From contig NZ_JAOQJW010000019.1 of assembly GCF_025567265.1 (NCBI RefSeq), positions 16,553-80,552 on the forward strand: a DNA stretch of 64,000 nucleotides, written 5' to 3'. Source of the stretch: Dorea_A amylophila (GTDB lineage: Bacteria > Bacillota > Clostridia > Lachnospirales > Lachnospiraceae). This document shows, one piece after another, positions 50,760-60,112 of this stretch. The notes below the pieces were generated by a model, which was given only the letters and a program-made list of their open reading frames with translations, had not been told where the DNA came from and made no database searches. Every line of letters begins with the position of its first letter. Within the stretch, counting starts at the first letter, position 1. Made by a program: the position numbers and the translations under genes.

Positions 50760-51044
50760 TTTATTAACGGGAAAGCGGCCTCTCAATCCTTGAAGGAAAC
50801 AATAGATAAGGCTTCTTGTTCAGGTTCCATACCATAAGAAACACTAAGAGAGTCAGAATCACCTAAAAGCAAAGGAACTACGCTCAAACTCGGCGTTCGC
50901 CTCAAACACGTTCGCTTCGTTCCTTTAACGGTGCTTCTGACTCTCTAATTGTTTCTAACGGCATTCCACATTCACAATAATCCTTATCTATTGTTTCCTT
51001 CAAGTCGTGACTGGCAGCGGATTGTTAATAACTTAAATACCAAA
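50748..51044. repeat. ~300-bp palindromic dispersed repeat, copy 1
   Basis: Near-complete inverted repeat. Termini TTTGGGATTTAATTTATTAAC and its complement read inward; a perfect 23-bp stem lies at 50789-50811 with 50982-51004, a 12-bp stem AGAGAGTCAGAA / TTCTGACTCTCT at 50847-50858 with 50935-50946, and AAAGGAAC / GTTCCTTT near the loop (50871-50878, 50919-50926). No ORF. It overlaps the stop codons of both convergent genes. A second, diverged copy starts at 63857. MITE-like or a structured RNA element; class not recognised. Confidence 0.9.
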
Positions 51045-52694
51045 TTTCTGGATTTCCTTATTCACCCGGTTTCTCAACATGATCAAATACATATCCGACT
51101 TCGGATACCGCTTAAATGTCAATGGCTCCGCCAATTCACCTTCGATTAGTTCCATCACATGTTCCCTGCTGGTCAGGGATTCCAAAAGTTCCAGTGCCCG
51201 CAGATCTGTCAATGCTTCATAATGAACCATCATCCGGATAGATTCTTCCGGATTTCTGTCCGCACCCGGATATACCAAGAATGGATCCCCCGAAGGGAAC
51301 GCATTTCCTGCGTCTGTCACTTCATATGGATTGATATGTTCTATCGAGAACTGACTGTTATAAAAATTATATCCCCAGTGGAGAATTCCGATAATCTTAT
51401 ATTTATAAAGCTGGACTCCATATATTCTGTTTCTTGCGGACGGCATAGACATGAATCGGTTGCTCACTTCATAAAACTGGCCGGTACAATAATAAGTCCA
51501 CATATCTGTCAGCCCATGTTCCAAAAATTCTTCGATTTCATTGTTTCCCGGAATTGGCTTATCAATTAGCCCATGACGGTAGAATTCATAACTTGACAAT
51601 GCGTCAAATGTATGGAATCCATCCAGCATATTTCCCAGAGATTCTTTTGCCGCACGGTAGCTTCCCAGATGCTCTTCTCTCGGTTCATCCGAAATATGGA
51701 AATATGTAACCTGATCAATGTTCCATTCTTTTAATTTTTCAATTAGTTGTGGAAGAAAAGCCTTCAGGAATCGGGTATATTCGCCAACTGCCGGGGTATG
51801 CCATCCAAAGATCTTTTCTTCTTTTCCGTCTACTTCTGCCACAACTTTCGGTGCATACTTTGCTCCCCATTGAGAGAAAAGATGTGACATTTCATAATAC
51901 TCTATTCCGCATTTCTTACAAAGATCGATCCATCTCTTCAGTTTTGAAAAATCAAAACGGTATTCTCCTTTTACCACCTCAACTTTTATCAGCTGAGTCG
52001 TTGTACGTTCCAATCCGACAGCCGTATCAAGCGGAGATGTAAAAAGCGGAGTCAGCATCATATTACAGCCGCGCTTTACATATTCCTTGAAATAATTCTC
52101 CAGTATTTTCCAATGTTCCTCAGAGAATACATCTACATGATAATAATCGGCAAGGCAGTCTGCATGCATCCATTCTGTGTGCATAATCTTCTGCTTCGGA
52201 AGTTCCACTCCAATCACCGTTACTCTCTGCTTTGCGGACGCTACAACGTCTCCTTCTTTTTTCAATCGAAGCTCTATTTCATAATTTCCCGGTGCAATAT
52301 CTTTCGTCACTTCAATATCAATCCAAAGGCTTCTCCATTGATTCGAGCACACGATTACTTTTCCATCTTTCACGTCCCGCAAAAGATCTGGATACAATCC
52401 AGGCTCTGTCCGCAGATAATTATCATCTACAATTCCATTCGTCGCTCTTCCTACCGGAACCTGCTCCACCGTTCTGACTCTGATATAGTCTTTCAGTGGT
52501 GATACTACTTCCACATCCAGTCTCTCCCGCATAAAAAAGTCTCCGGTATATGCTGCCTGAAAAGATACTGTTTCACCCCAAAGAGCACTCAACGTCTGAC
52601 ATTCCATCTGGTATACCGGTTCTTCATCCTGAAATACCTTTGCCAAAGAGCTTAAAAGCTTCATTTTGTATGTTATTTTCTTCTGTTCAAACAT
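51033..52694 (-). CDS. DUF4091 glycoside-hydrolase-like protein
   Basis: 553 residues. N-terminal beta-rich part (about 1-190, NEAT into LEVELRL-like strands), then a TIM-barrel-like region with KIMHTEWMHADCLADYYHVD, VTYFHISDEPREEHLGSYRA, and the C-terminal DUF4091 domain with YGVQLYKYKIIGILHWGYNF followed by YPGADRNPEESIRM. DUF4091 proteins are predicted glycosidases acting on unknown glycans; cytosolic here, no signal peptide. Lies directly after the ABC importer genes, so it likely acts on the imported substrate. RBS GGGGAGGAAGG. Confidence 0.85.
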   Translation of the reverse strand: MFEQKKITYKMKLLSSLAKVFQDEEPVYQMECQTLSALWGETVSFQAAYTGDFFMRERLDVEVVSPLKDYIRVRTVEQVPVGRATNGIVDDNYLRTEPGLYPDLLRDVKDGKVIVCSNQWRSLWIDIEVTKDIAPGNYEIELRLKKEGDVVASAKQRVTVIGVELPKQKIMHTEWMHADCLADYYHVDVFSEEHWKILENYFKEYVKRGCNMMLTPLFTSPLDTAVGLERTTTQLIKVEVVKGEYRFDFSKLKRWIDLCKKCGIEYYEMSHLFSQWGAKYAPKVVAEVDGKEEKIFGWHTPAVGEYTRFLKAFLPQLIEKLKEWNIDQVTYFHISDEPREEHLGSYRAAKESLGNMLDGFHTFDALSSYEFYRHGLIDKPIPGNNEIEEFLEHGLTDMWTYYCTGQFYEVSNRFMSMPSARNRIYGVQLYKYKIIGILHWGYNFYNSQFSIEHINPYEVTDAGNAFPSGDPFLVYPGADRNPEESIRMMVHYEALTDLRALELLESLTSREHVMELIEGELAEPLTFKRYPKSDMYLIMLRNRVNKEIQKFGI

Positions 52695-52710
52695 AACCTT
52701 CCTCCCCTTA

Positions 52711-53544
52711 TTACTTTATACCACTCATTGTCATTCCTTTTACAAATTGCTTCTGGAAGATAACAAATATAATGATCATCGGCATCATCATCATAGATGC
52801 GGCCGCCATCGTTGCCGACATATCTGCCACTCTCTGCGTATCAAAAATTACCAATCCTAACGGCAGCGTCATTTTTTCCATATCATTTAGCATCAATAAC
52901 GGATTCAGATAGTCGTTCCAGTTCATCATTGCTGTGAATATTCCGATTGAACCAATGGCTGGTTTTATATTCGGAAGTATTACACTCCAATAGATTCTGA
53001 ACGGTCCGGCACCATCTATCTTAGCCGCTTCACACAGACTGTCAGGTACATCAGCAATAAATTGCCTTGCCATGTAGATTGAAAATGCACTGATCAGTCC
53101 CGGCACAATCAATGCTCCAATCGTGTTAAATAAATGCATTTCCTGAATCATCAGATAACGCGGAATCATGGTTACCTGTGGCGGCACCATCATCGTTGCC
53201 AGAAGCAATACAAACAATACCTTTTTCCCTTTGAATTCATATTTTGCAAAAACATACCCGATCAATGTACTGGTAATGATCACCGCCGCCGTAACAACAA
53301 TCACCACCAGAATACTGTTGATAAACCACTGGGCAATCGGTGCTTTTTCAAATGCTGTCCGGTATCCTTCTATCGTCCACTTTTCCGGAAAGAATTTTGT
53401 CTTATTTATCTGGATATCTGCATTACTCTTGAATGATGTCATCAACATCCACGCCATTGGGTACATCATGATGAGCGAAAAAACGGTAAGAAATGCAATA
53501 ATCACTATATGGTGTTTTTTATATACATTTTTCTTCTTTTTCAT
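52711..53544 (-). CDS. Carbohydrate ABC permease, MalG type
   Basis: 277 residues, six membrane helices and the EAA loop CEAAKIDGAGPFRIYWSVIL, the contact for the ATPase. Second permease of a CUT1-family sugar importer; adjacent (1-bp overlap) to the MalF-type gene. No ATPase gene is in the operon, so a shared MsmK/UgpC-type ATPase encoded elsewhere is expected, as is common in Firmicutes. Confidence 0.95.
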   Translation of the reverse strand: MKKKKNVYKKHHIVIIAFLTVFSLIMMYPMAWMLMTSFKSNADIQINKTKFFPEKWTIEGYRTAFEKAPIAQWFINSILVVIVVTAAVIITSTLIGYVFAKYEFKGKKVLFVLLLATMMVPPQVTMIPRYLMIQEMHLFNTIGALIVPGLISAFSIYMARQFIADVPDSLCEAAKIDGAGPFRIYWSVILPNIKPAIGSIGIFTAMMNWNDYLNPLLMLNDMEKMTLPLGLVIFDTQRVADMSATMAAASMMMMPMIIIFVIFQKQFVKGMTMSGIK

Positions 53545-54422
53545 TATTCATAACTCCAATCTGCATGCATCATTTTATTCTGAATCATCGCTACAATAAA
53601 TACAATCATAAACAAAGCTGCCGCTACTGCTGAAGCATACCCCATATCATAGCTGCTAAAACTCGTTTTATAAATGTAATTTGTCAGAACCATTGCCGAA
53701 TTACTACGTCCTCCGTCCGGCGCAAACACCTGAAACTGTGCAAACATTTGGAAATAATTGGCCATTGTCATGATTGCCACGAATGCAAATGTACGGCTCA
53801 TTAACGGTAATTTTATAGACACAAATCTCCGGACCGGTCCTGCACCGTCGATTGCTGCCGCTTCATCAAATTCTTTCGGTACCCCTTCGATTCCTGCTGT
53901 AAAAAGTACAACATTATATCCAATATCCGCCCATAATGTATATACGATTATAATTGCAAGCAACTGCCAGGTTGTCAGGAACCAATTCCTAGGCGGCATC
54001 CCCATAAGTCCCAAAATACGGTTCAATAATCCTCCATCGGTTCCGACCATTCCATATTTCCACACCATAGATGTTCCGACAATCGGCGCAATACACGGAA
54101 TAAAGAGTATCGTACGGAAGAATATTTTCATTCCTTTGGATGGCAGAACAGAAATAATTTTGGCAAGGAATAATGTGATCACAATATTCGCTGTAACTGC
54201 CACTACACAAAAAATGATCGTATTTTTTACTGCTATCCAGAACACTTCATCTGTAAGCAGCCTTTTGTAATTTTCCAGCCCAAGGAATTCATTATAAGAA
54301 CTCGTTGGATTATAATCATAAAATGATATTCCCAGTCCGTAAGCTACCGGAAACACTGCAAATATAAGTAAAAATATAACGCTCGGTATCAATACACAAG
54401 CCACAAAACGATTATTCTTCAT
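53544..54422 (-). CDS. Carbohydrate ABC permease, MalF type
   Basis: 292 residues, six membrane helices, EAA loop FDEAAAIDGAGPVRRFVSIK. First permease of the CUT1 importer. Preceded by an intercistronic hairpin (54443-54476) after the binding-protein gene, which would give more binding protein than permease. Confidence 0.95.
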   Translation of the reverse strand: MKNNRFVACVLIPSVIFLLIFAVFPVAYGLGISFYDYNPTSSYNEFLGLENYKRLLTDEVFWIAVKNTIIFCVVAVTANIVITLFLAKIISVLPSKGMKIFFRTILFIPCIAPIVGTSMVWKYGMVGTDGGLLNRILGLMGMPPRNWFLTTWQLLAIIIVYTLWADIGYNVVLFTAGIEGVPKEFDEAAAIDGAGPVRRFVSIKLPLMSRTFAFVAIMTMANYFQMFAQFQVFAPDGGRSNSAMVLTNYIYKTSFSSYDMGYASAVAAALFMIVFIVAMIQNKMMHADWSYE

Positions 54423-54442
54423 TGATTTTCCCTTTTATAAAA

Positions 54443-54476
54443 ATGGCAGAGAAACCTGTACGGTATTCTCTGCCAT
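54443..54476 (-). terminator. Intercistronic hairpin after binding protein
   Basis: Perfect 11-bp stem ATGGCAGAGAA / TTCTCTGCCAT followed by TTTTTAT on the minus strand, between the lipoprotein and permease genes: a partial terminator or 3'-stabilising element. Confidence 0.8.
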
Positions 54477-54484
54477 GCACTTTT

Positions 54485-55786
54485 CTATTCCATAGAATAG
54501 CTGATCTTACATTTTTCTGTAATCTTCTGAGATGCTTCTTTTAATGCACCTTCTACGTCTGTTTTGTCAGACTGGCAAAGGTCAATAAACATTTCATTAA
54601 AGATATCTCTCATATCAGAAGTGTTGTATGGTCCCATCCACTGTCCGTCTGGCAGGATATCCAGAAGGAATGAGATATTTGGCATTGCTTCTTTGTATTT
54701 TTCGCTGTCTAATAGAGATTTTCTCGGTGGAAGCTGATTACATGCAATATTATGTTCTACCAGATTGTCCGGATTACTGAAGAATTCAATGAATTTCCAT
54801 GCCATATCCTGATTAGCACTGTTCTTAGGAACCATTAATCCCCATCCTGTTTCTGATGCAAAGGCCATCTTCTCACCATACTGAGGAACCGGCACATATT
54901 CGAAATCTTTACCATATGTAAGGCTGTAAGTATCTGTTCCTTCTCCGATCGCCCATGATCCTACAGATGACATATATCCTTTATCTTTATATACATCATT
55001 GTAGCAATACTCACCGGCTGTCAGATTCTCAAGATCACATTCTCCGTCCTTTACCATGCTTACGATCTCATTCATTGCCTTGATTCCTTCCGGAGTTGCA
55101 AAATTAATGGAATCATCTTCTTCCAGATACTGTCCGCCCTGCTGAAGAATCATTGCAAGGTAGTTACAGATCAGAGCATCTGTATCGATCATCTCGAAAC
55201 CTTTCATCTCTGATACATCCCCATTCATCTTTGATACCTGCTTGGATACGCTTCTCAACTCATCCCATGTCTTTGGATAAGCAATTCCAGCTTTGTCAAA
55301 CAACTTTTTGTTGACAATCATTCCGCCATATTCCAGGTTGAATTCCATCGGAACACCATAATAAGTTCCTTCTTTTTTATAAATACCGGTTGTTGGTGCA
55401 AGATAATCTTCATCCAGCTCTTTTGCCAGACTCTCCGGTACTTCTGAGAGCGAATCTGATTCAATAAATGCAGGTGCATTTCCACCCCATACAGCAATAA
55501 TATCCGGTCCTGCTGTTTTTGAAGTCAGTGCAGTCTGAATCTTGTCATTGTAAACTTTGTACGGATAATCTTTTACAACAACTTTATAGTCCGGATTTTC
55601 TTTCTCGAATTTTTCTGCTACTTTCTTGTAAGATTTTACCCATGGTTCATTTTCATGGCACCAAAAAGTAAGGGTAGTTTTTCCATCAGATGATTCTTTT
55701 TTATCATCTGATTTTGATCCGCATCCTACGACGAGTGATGCAGTCATTGCAACACATAAAAGTGCGCTGATGAATTTCTTTTTCAT
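54485..55786 (-). CDS. Sugar-binding lipoprotein of ABC importer
   Basis: 433 residues. Signal peptide with lipobox VVGC (ALLCVAMTASLVVGCGSKSD), then a family 1 (MalE-like) solute-binding fold with LTFWCHENEPWVKSYKKVAE, and GPDIIAVWGGNAPAFI, SETGWGLMVPKNSANQDMAW toward the C-terminus. It binds an oligosaccharide or glycoside whose identity is not visible. First gene after the operator-promoter at 55846-55902. Confidence 0.95.
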   Translation of the reverse strand: MKKKFISALLCVAMTASLVVGCGSKSDDKKESSDGKTTLTFWCHENEPWVKSYKKVAEKFEKENPDYKVVVKDYPYKVYNDKIQTALTSKTAGPDIIAVWGGNAPAFIESDSLSEVPESLAKELDEDYLAPTTGIYKKEGTYYGVPMEFNLEYGGMIVNKKLFDKAGIAYPKTWDELRSVSKQVSKMNGDVSEMKGFEMIDTDALICNYLAMILQQGGQYLEEDDSINFATPEGIKAMNEIVSMVKDGECDLENLTAGEYCYNDVYKDKGYMSSVGSWAIGEGTDTYSLTYGKDFEYVPVPQYGEKMAFASETGWGLMVPKNSANQDMAWKFIEFFSNPDNLVEHNIACNQLPPRKSLLDSEKYKEAMPNISFLLDILPDGQWMGPYNTSDMRDIFNEMFIDLCQSDKTDVEGALKEASQKITEKCKISYSME

Positions 55787-55845
55787 AATTTTCTCCTTTT
55801 CTCTTCTTTACAAATGTCCCAAACATTTTTCATAATCCATTTCTT

Positions 55846-55902
55846 ATTATAACCAAGTCTTTCGGCACTCTCAAATTGATTATATTTATAAATTATATCA
55901 AT
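55846..55902 (-). promoter_or_regulatory. Promoter and inverted repeat for ABC operon
   Basis: -35 TTGAGA (55869-55874), 17-bp spacer, -10 TATAAT (55846-55851); immediately upstream an AT-rich inverted repeat ATTGAT...ATCAAT (55875-55902) that reaches into the 3' end of the preceding gene. It could be an operator for a sugar-responsive regulator. Confidence 0.7.
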
Positions 55903-56720
55903 TTATAAATCTTTTCTATAATTCCAACGCCTATTCCCGGATTCTTTCCCTCTATCAGATACTTCTTTAATTTTTTTCTCAGACCTGTGTCTTCCGGATA
56001 CTGCTGTTTATCTTTTTTTACATCTAAAAATACTCTTTGTTCCGCCTGTGGATACGTTTCGTAGACCTTCACGATCTCGAACATATCCTGGAATTTCAAA
56101 ATATTGCTTTCTTCTCCAAGCACTTCTTTCAACCTTGGGGATAACAGCCATGAATCACACATATAGATATGCCTTTTGCTATCATCCTCAAAGAAGTATT
56201 CAGCCATCTTAAATGACTCCAGGCATTTTTCATGATCCAGCGGTTCTCCGGCCGGGATATGTACATTGAGAACCTCCGTTCCTCGCTTTAATATTCCTGA
56301 TTTACATTTCAGATTTTCCTTCAGTATATACGGTTCGAACTGCAATCTTCCTAGTCTGAAAAGATTCATTTTAACAGACTGTGCGATCCATCCGATCTCT
56401 TCCAGTCCATATATCTGATATTTGCGGTAACACTCTTCGCACCAAATGGTAATATCATAAAATGTCTTGTCAAAAATCTCGCCGGCAATCCCTTTTTCTT
56501 TATACACTTCATATGTTTCACAGCACAACATCAGATAAAACTTCAATGCCCATTCATATTTGTTCTCCCGATTCTTCCATTTATCAATAAATTCTTCCAG
56601 ATTTCTATCAAAAATCTGTTTCTGCTCCTGATACTCTGCTTCTGTAATCTTTATCTGATCTACCGCCTTTCCTGCTGCTTCCGGCAGTTTGATTCTTTTT
56701 TCCAGTTCCTGTATATTCAT
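55893..56720 (-). CDS. Acyltransferase-domain (DUF5596/GNAT-C-like) protein
   Basis: 275 residues from ATG 56720, preferred because AAGGAAGG lies seven bases upstream; the long upstream frame is antisense-free read-through of the previous gene. EWALKFYLMLCCETYEVYKE, RLGRLQFEPYIL, LNVHIPAGEPLDHEKCLESF and MCDSWLLSPRLKEVL are the layout of the GNAT-C/DUF5596 acyltransferase proteins often found beside uroporphyrinogen-decarboxylase-like genes. The exact reaction is unknown. Follows the 56734 gene by 13 bp. Confidence 0.75.
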   Translation of the reverse strand: MNIQELEKRIKLPEAAGKAVDQIKITEAEYQEQKQIFDRNLEEFIDKWKNRENKYEWALKFYLMLCCETYEVYKEKGIAGEIFDKTFYDITIWCEECYRKYQIYGLEEIGWIAQSVKMNLFRLGRLQFEPYILKENLKCKSGILKRGTEVLNVHIPAGEPLDHEKCLESFKMAEYFFEDDSKRHIYMCDSWLLSPRLKEVLGEESNILKFQDMFEIVKVYETYPQAEQRVFLDVKKDKQQYPEDTGLRKKLKKYLIEGKNPGIGVGIIEKIYKLI

Positions 56721-56733
56721 CATAATTCCTTCC

Positions 56734-57804
56734 TTATCTATTTCTACTATGATCTCTATCATAATTTCTAACTGCTTCCATAAACCAGTCAATCTGTACC
56801 GGATCCGTTTTTTCCGGAATATCACATCCTGTTGCCAGATGATATCCCCTTTTTGCTTTTTCCCCGGTCTGTATACATGCTGCAACCGCCCGATCGATCT
56901 CTTCTTTTGTCCCATTCATTACAACCTGCACAGGATCTACATTGCCTGCAATCGGGATCTGATTTCCTATTTCCTCTACTGCCCGCTGCAGATCAATAAT
57001 ATTATCCAGACTCAATTCGTTCAGTTCGTATTGTACAAGATACTTCCATATACTGTATGTATTGCCGCACATATGAAGTGATACTTTCTTTCCTGTCTTT
57101 TTCACGGTATAGTCTGTCAGCTGCTTTGTATATGGGAAGACAAATTCCTCGTACATCTTCGGTCCGATCAGAGCCGGATTTGCAACCGGATCTGCCATTG
57201 CAATCCCCATTCCATATTCTGCTGCCATCTCAATACAACTCATCTGCGTCTGCGTGATAATTTCCAGAAGTCTGTGCACCTCCTCTGGTTTCTTCCTGCA
57301 GTCCCTAAGCAGATATTCCACACCTTTAAGATTCGAAGCAATCGTAAACGGTCCTCCGATACTTGCTTCTAATGGCACAAGATTTTCTGCTTCTTTGCTC
57401 AGTATATCTGCCGCCTGCGCAAACACCTGTATCCTGTGATTCTTTTTCACATTGACCGGTTCCATACGGTCTAAGATACCATAATCCGTAATATACGGAC
57501 TCTCTATGTATGGGATTCCATCCTTCGGATAAATAAATGTCCCACCCAGAGCTTCCACGATTCCTCTTGTATTCGGCCCGAGAACTATCCTGTCATATCC
57601 CCATCTGTTAAATGCGATTCTCTCTGCCTGTGCAATCTTTTCTGCATCAAACCAGAAGTCCCGGATACTGATGCCGCTTAAATAACATTTTAATTCTCCC
57701 ATAAATGGGATTGTGATCACTCGATCCACCATTTTCCCTTCTCCTGCCGACGTAATCCGTTCCGCCGGTGTCATCTGGTCTTGTCTGTTTTTTTCTAATC
57801 TCAT
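56734..57804 (-). CDS. URO-D family methyltransferase 1
   Basis: 356 residues of the uroporphyrinogen decarboxylase / MtaA superfamily. Here most likely a corrinoid methyltransferase rather than a heme enzyme: no hem genes are nearby and the family's zinc-ligand motifs VSLHMCGNT (His, Cys) and ATGCDIP (Cys) are kept. Barrel with EASIGGPFTIASNLKGVEYL and MADPVANPALIGPKMYEEFV. RBS GGGAGG, with a promoter at 57848-57875. Co-transcribed with the acyltransferase-domain gene downstream. Confidence 0.85.
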   Translation of the reverse strand: MRLEKNRQDQMTPAERITSAGEGKMVDRVITIPFMGELKCYLSGISIRDFWFDAEKIAQAERIAFNRWGYDRIVLGPNTRGIVEALGGTFIYPKDGIPYIESPYITDYGILDRMEPVNVKKNHRIQVFAQAADILSKEAENLVPLEASIGGPFTIASNLKGVEYLLRDCRKKPEEVHRLLEIITQTQMSCIEMAAEYGMGIAMADPVANPALIGPKMYEEFVFPYTKQLTDYTVKKTGKKVSLHMCGNTYSIWKYLVQYELNELSLDNIIDLQRAVEEIGNQIPIAGNVDPVQVVMNGTKEEIDRAVAACIQTGEKAKRGYHLATGCDIPEKTDPVQIDWFMEAVRNYDRDHSRNR

Positions 57805-57847
57805 GTTTCCTCCCGGATAAAATTTCTGTCAAATTTTTCTGTCTTTT

Positions 57848-57875
57848 ATTATACCTGCTTCACAGTCTTGTTCAA
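57848..57875 (-). promoter_or_regulatory. Promoter of 56734-57804 gene
   Basis: -35 TTGAAC (57870-57875), 16-bp spacer, -10 TATAAT (57848-57853). Confidence 0.65.
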
Positions 57876-57961
57876 TATCGTCTATACTATTTTTTCTCAT
57901 TAATTTTATTTATATTTTGCATTATTTATAAGTATTTTCAATTAGATATTTCTAGCTTTCT

Positions 57962-57990
57962 CTGACATTTCCTTTCATTTAAGATATAAT
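57962..57990 (+). promoter_or_regulatory. Promoter of plus-strand URO-D gene
   Basis: -35 CTGACA (57962-57967), 17-bp spacer, -10 TATAAT (57985-57990), then a small palindrome ATAATAATATTAT; leader about 65 nt. Confidence 0.65.
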
Positions 57991-58065
57991 AATATTATCA
58001 TAATGCTAAGAATCTGCCATTGACATTTTCTTAATGCATACTACAATAAAAGGAGTGTACTTATT

Positions 58066-59127
58066 ATGCACAAAGATGATCAAATGACACCAAAGGAGCG
58101 TGCTTTCGCCCTCTTCGCCGGAAAACCCGTAGACCGTATGCCTATCAAGCTTTTTTCTCCGTACATCGGAATGAACTTTGGAGCATCTTACCAGGATGCT
58201 TTTGTAGAGGCGAAATCCCGTGCCCACTGGCTCATTGAAAGTTACAAACGTTTTGGTCAGGATGGCTTAAGCGTTAATTACCGTATCGATGGTATTCCGG
58301 TTGCGTTCGGTGCCGCATCTACTTATGATGCATTCGGAATTCCGATCATCAAGGAATCTGTTCTGGAAAATATCGGTAATGTTGACCAGTTAGATCTTGA
58401 AAAACTTCGTTTTGAAAATGACCATAATGCCCAGGTTGCTTTTGACGCCGTCCGCTATATCCAGGATGAATTGAATGATGAGATTTTCACCGGAGTAGGA
58501 CTGATGGGACCATTTACGACCGCTGCCAACCTTGCCGGCACAGAAAAAATCTTAAGAGCTATGCGCAAAGACAAAGAGAATCTTCATAAGCTACTTGACT
58601 TTGCTGCTGACGCAACGATTGAAGTCGGACGCAAGTTCGTAGAAAATAAAATCGGTATCGGTCTTGCCGAACCGACCGCTTCTTTGTTATCACCAAAACA
58701 GTTCCGTGAATTTGTCATTCCATACTATGTAAAAGTTATGGATAAATGGAAAGAATGGGGCAGCCGTGGTTCCGGCTTCCATATCTGCGGTGACACTACC
58801 AAACTGTTAGAAACCTTCCCTGAAATGGGTATCCGCGGCATCAGTATCGACAGTTCTGTTGATATCGCTTACGCAAAAGAAACAGTCGGCGATAAGCTTT
58901 CTATTATGGGAAATGTATCCCCTATGGAAATCTTAAACGGTACTCCTGAAAGTATCGAACAGGCTGTTATCGACTGCTTCCGCAAATGCTGGGACAACCC
59001 TCGCGGATTCACGATTGCACCTGGATGTGATATTCCGGTTACCGCTTCTCTTGAAAATATCGATGCTTATATGCATGCAGCAAGAAAATGCGCAAAATAT
59101 CCGGTTCAGCCATCAAACTGGGAATAA
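58066..59127 (+). CDS. URO-D family methyltransferase 2
   Basis: 353 residues, the only plus-strand gene in the cluster. VGLMGPFTTAANLAGTEKIL, EPTASLLSPKQFREFVIPYY, zinc motif GFHICGDTTKL and IAPGCDIPVTASLENIDAYM. Closest by eye to methyltransferase 1, from which it is divergently transcribed, so the pair probably arose by duplication. RBS AAAGGAG. A strong hairpin ends it. Confidence 0.88.
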   Translation: MHKDDQMTPKERAFALFAGKPVDRMPIKLFSPYIGMNFGASYQDAFVEAKSRAHWLIESYKRFGQDGLSVNYRIDGIPVAFGAASTYDAFGIPIIKESVLENIGNVDQLDLEKLRFENDHNAQVAFDAVRYIQDELNDEIFTGVGLMGPFTTAANLAGTEKILRAMRKDKENLHKLLDFAADATIEVGRKFVENKIGIGLAEPTASLLSPKQFREFVIPYYVKVMDKWKEWGSRGSGFHICGDTTKLLETFPEMGIRGISIDSSVDIAYAKETVGDKLSIMGNVSPMEILNGTPESIEQAVIDCFRKCWDNPRGFTIAPGCDIPVTASLENIDAYMHAARKCAKYPVQPSNWE

Positions 59128-59135
59128 AGGCTAAT

Positions 59136-59175
59136 AAAGCTTGTGAGTAAAGACATTTTTTCACTCACAAGCTTT
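59136..59175 (+). terminator. Terminator of URO-D gene 2
   Basis: AAAGCTTGTGAGT / ACTCACAAGCTTT stem followed by TTATA. Confidence 0.85.
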
Positions 59176-59227
59176 TTATAAGATATGATATGCCAAAATC
59201 ACCCATAATATATTCTATAAATCACTC

Positions 59228-60112
59228 TTATAGTATGTGGACTTCCTTCATAATTCCATTCTTCATCCTGTAATCCAGATTTTTTATGCACATCTGTCCT
59301 GCAAAACGTATTTTCCCTTTCATCTGAATGCATGCTTCCGCATAACTTAATGAATCTTCTTCCTGACTTCTATCATCATGAATCTGGCAATCAATTAATT
59401 TCGCTTTCCCCGTTCCAAGAAGTGCGAATGTCGTCTTCGGACAGAGGAGAATCATTGTATGCTCATCTGCCAGTTTTCCCGCCTGTTTTACAAAATCATA
59501 AGTAAAAAGATCCACCATCTGTTCGGCCATTTTCGGTCCCAGAATGTTGACACCACCGGAAGAATCCGCATAACTGATAAAGTCTGCCCCTTGTTCTTTC
59601 GCTAGTTTCATATAAGAAAGTATCTCTTTTCCTAACTTCGCAAATATCCGTGCCATAAGTTCCGGTTTTTTCCGCATCCCTTTGAACACATATTTAGGAT
59701 CGATCAAAACATTCAATATCGTCAGAGGTCCTGAAACTTCAAATACAACGTGTTCTCCTTTTTCATACAATATACGGCAGGCTTTTAAAACCTCCTGTAT
59801 TCTCCCTTTTTCGAAATCAATTGCCGGAAGTTCTAATATTTCTTCTATATCCGTACACAGATATTCTTTCGCTCTCGGTCCGGTCTTCTCATTTCCATAA
59901 TTAATGATCCCGCCCATCGCCTCTGCTTCAACGGTATGGCAAAACGGAAGTTCACAGAACGGCGCCTTGTCGCATTCCTTAAGTACTTGTGCCAGTTCCG
60001 CCATCGTTTCCGCATGCTTATATGCATCCGGGAACTTCAGATTTGTTTGATTTGTTACCGCTTCACGGATGCCTGCTGAATTTCCATATGTGCATTTAAA
60101 ATCCTGAATCAT
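59228..60112 (-). CDS. URO-D family methyltransferase 3, atypical zinc motif
   Basis: 294 residues, shorter at the N-terminus than its paralogues. EVSGPLTILNVLIDPKYVFK, ISYADSSGGVNILGPKMAEQ. Where the others have HICG or HMCG this one reads MILLCPKTTFA: Cys is kept but the His is replaced. The later Cys remains (GQMCIKN). It may have lost methyl-transfer zinc chemistry or use another ligand. Starts by ATGA overlap with the corrinoid-activation gene. Confidence 0.8.
   Translation of the reverse strand: MIQDFKCTYGNSAGIREAVTNQTNLKFPDAYKHAETMAELAQVLKECDKAPFCELPFCHTVEAEAMGGIINYGNEKTGPRAKEYLCTDIEEILELPAIDFEKGRIQEVLKACRILYEKGEHVVFEVSGPLTILNVLIDPKYVFKGMRKKPELMARIFAKLGKEILSYMKLAKEQGADFISYADSSGGVNILGPKMAEQMVDLFTYDFVKQAGKLADEHTMILLCPKTTFALLGTGKAKLIDCQIHDDRSQEEDSLSYAEACIQMKGKIRFAGQMCIKNLDYRMKNGIMKEVHIL

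Noticed and set aside
50760..51032. Considered as a CRISPR array or tRNA-like region
   Set aside because: There are no regularly spaced direct repeats with unique spacers; the pattern is a single palindrome with a dispersed second copy.
56734..57804. Heme-pathway uroporphyrinogen decarboxylase (hemE)
   Set aside because: Four paralogues sit with a corrinoid protein and RACo-type activator and no hem genes; the HxCG...C zinc motif marks the methyltransferase branch.
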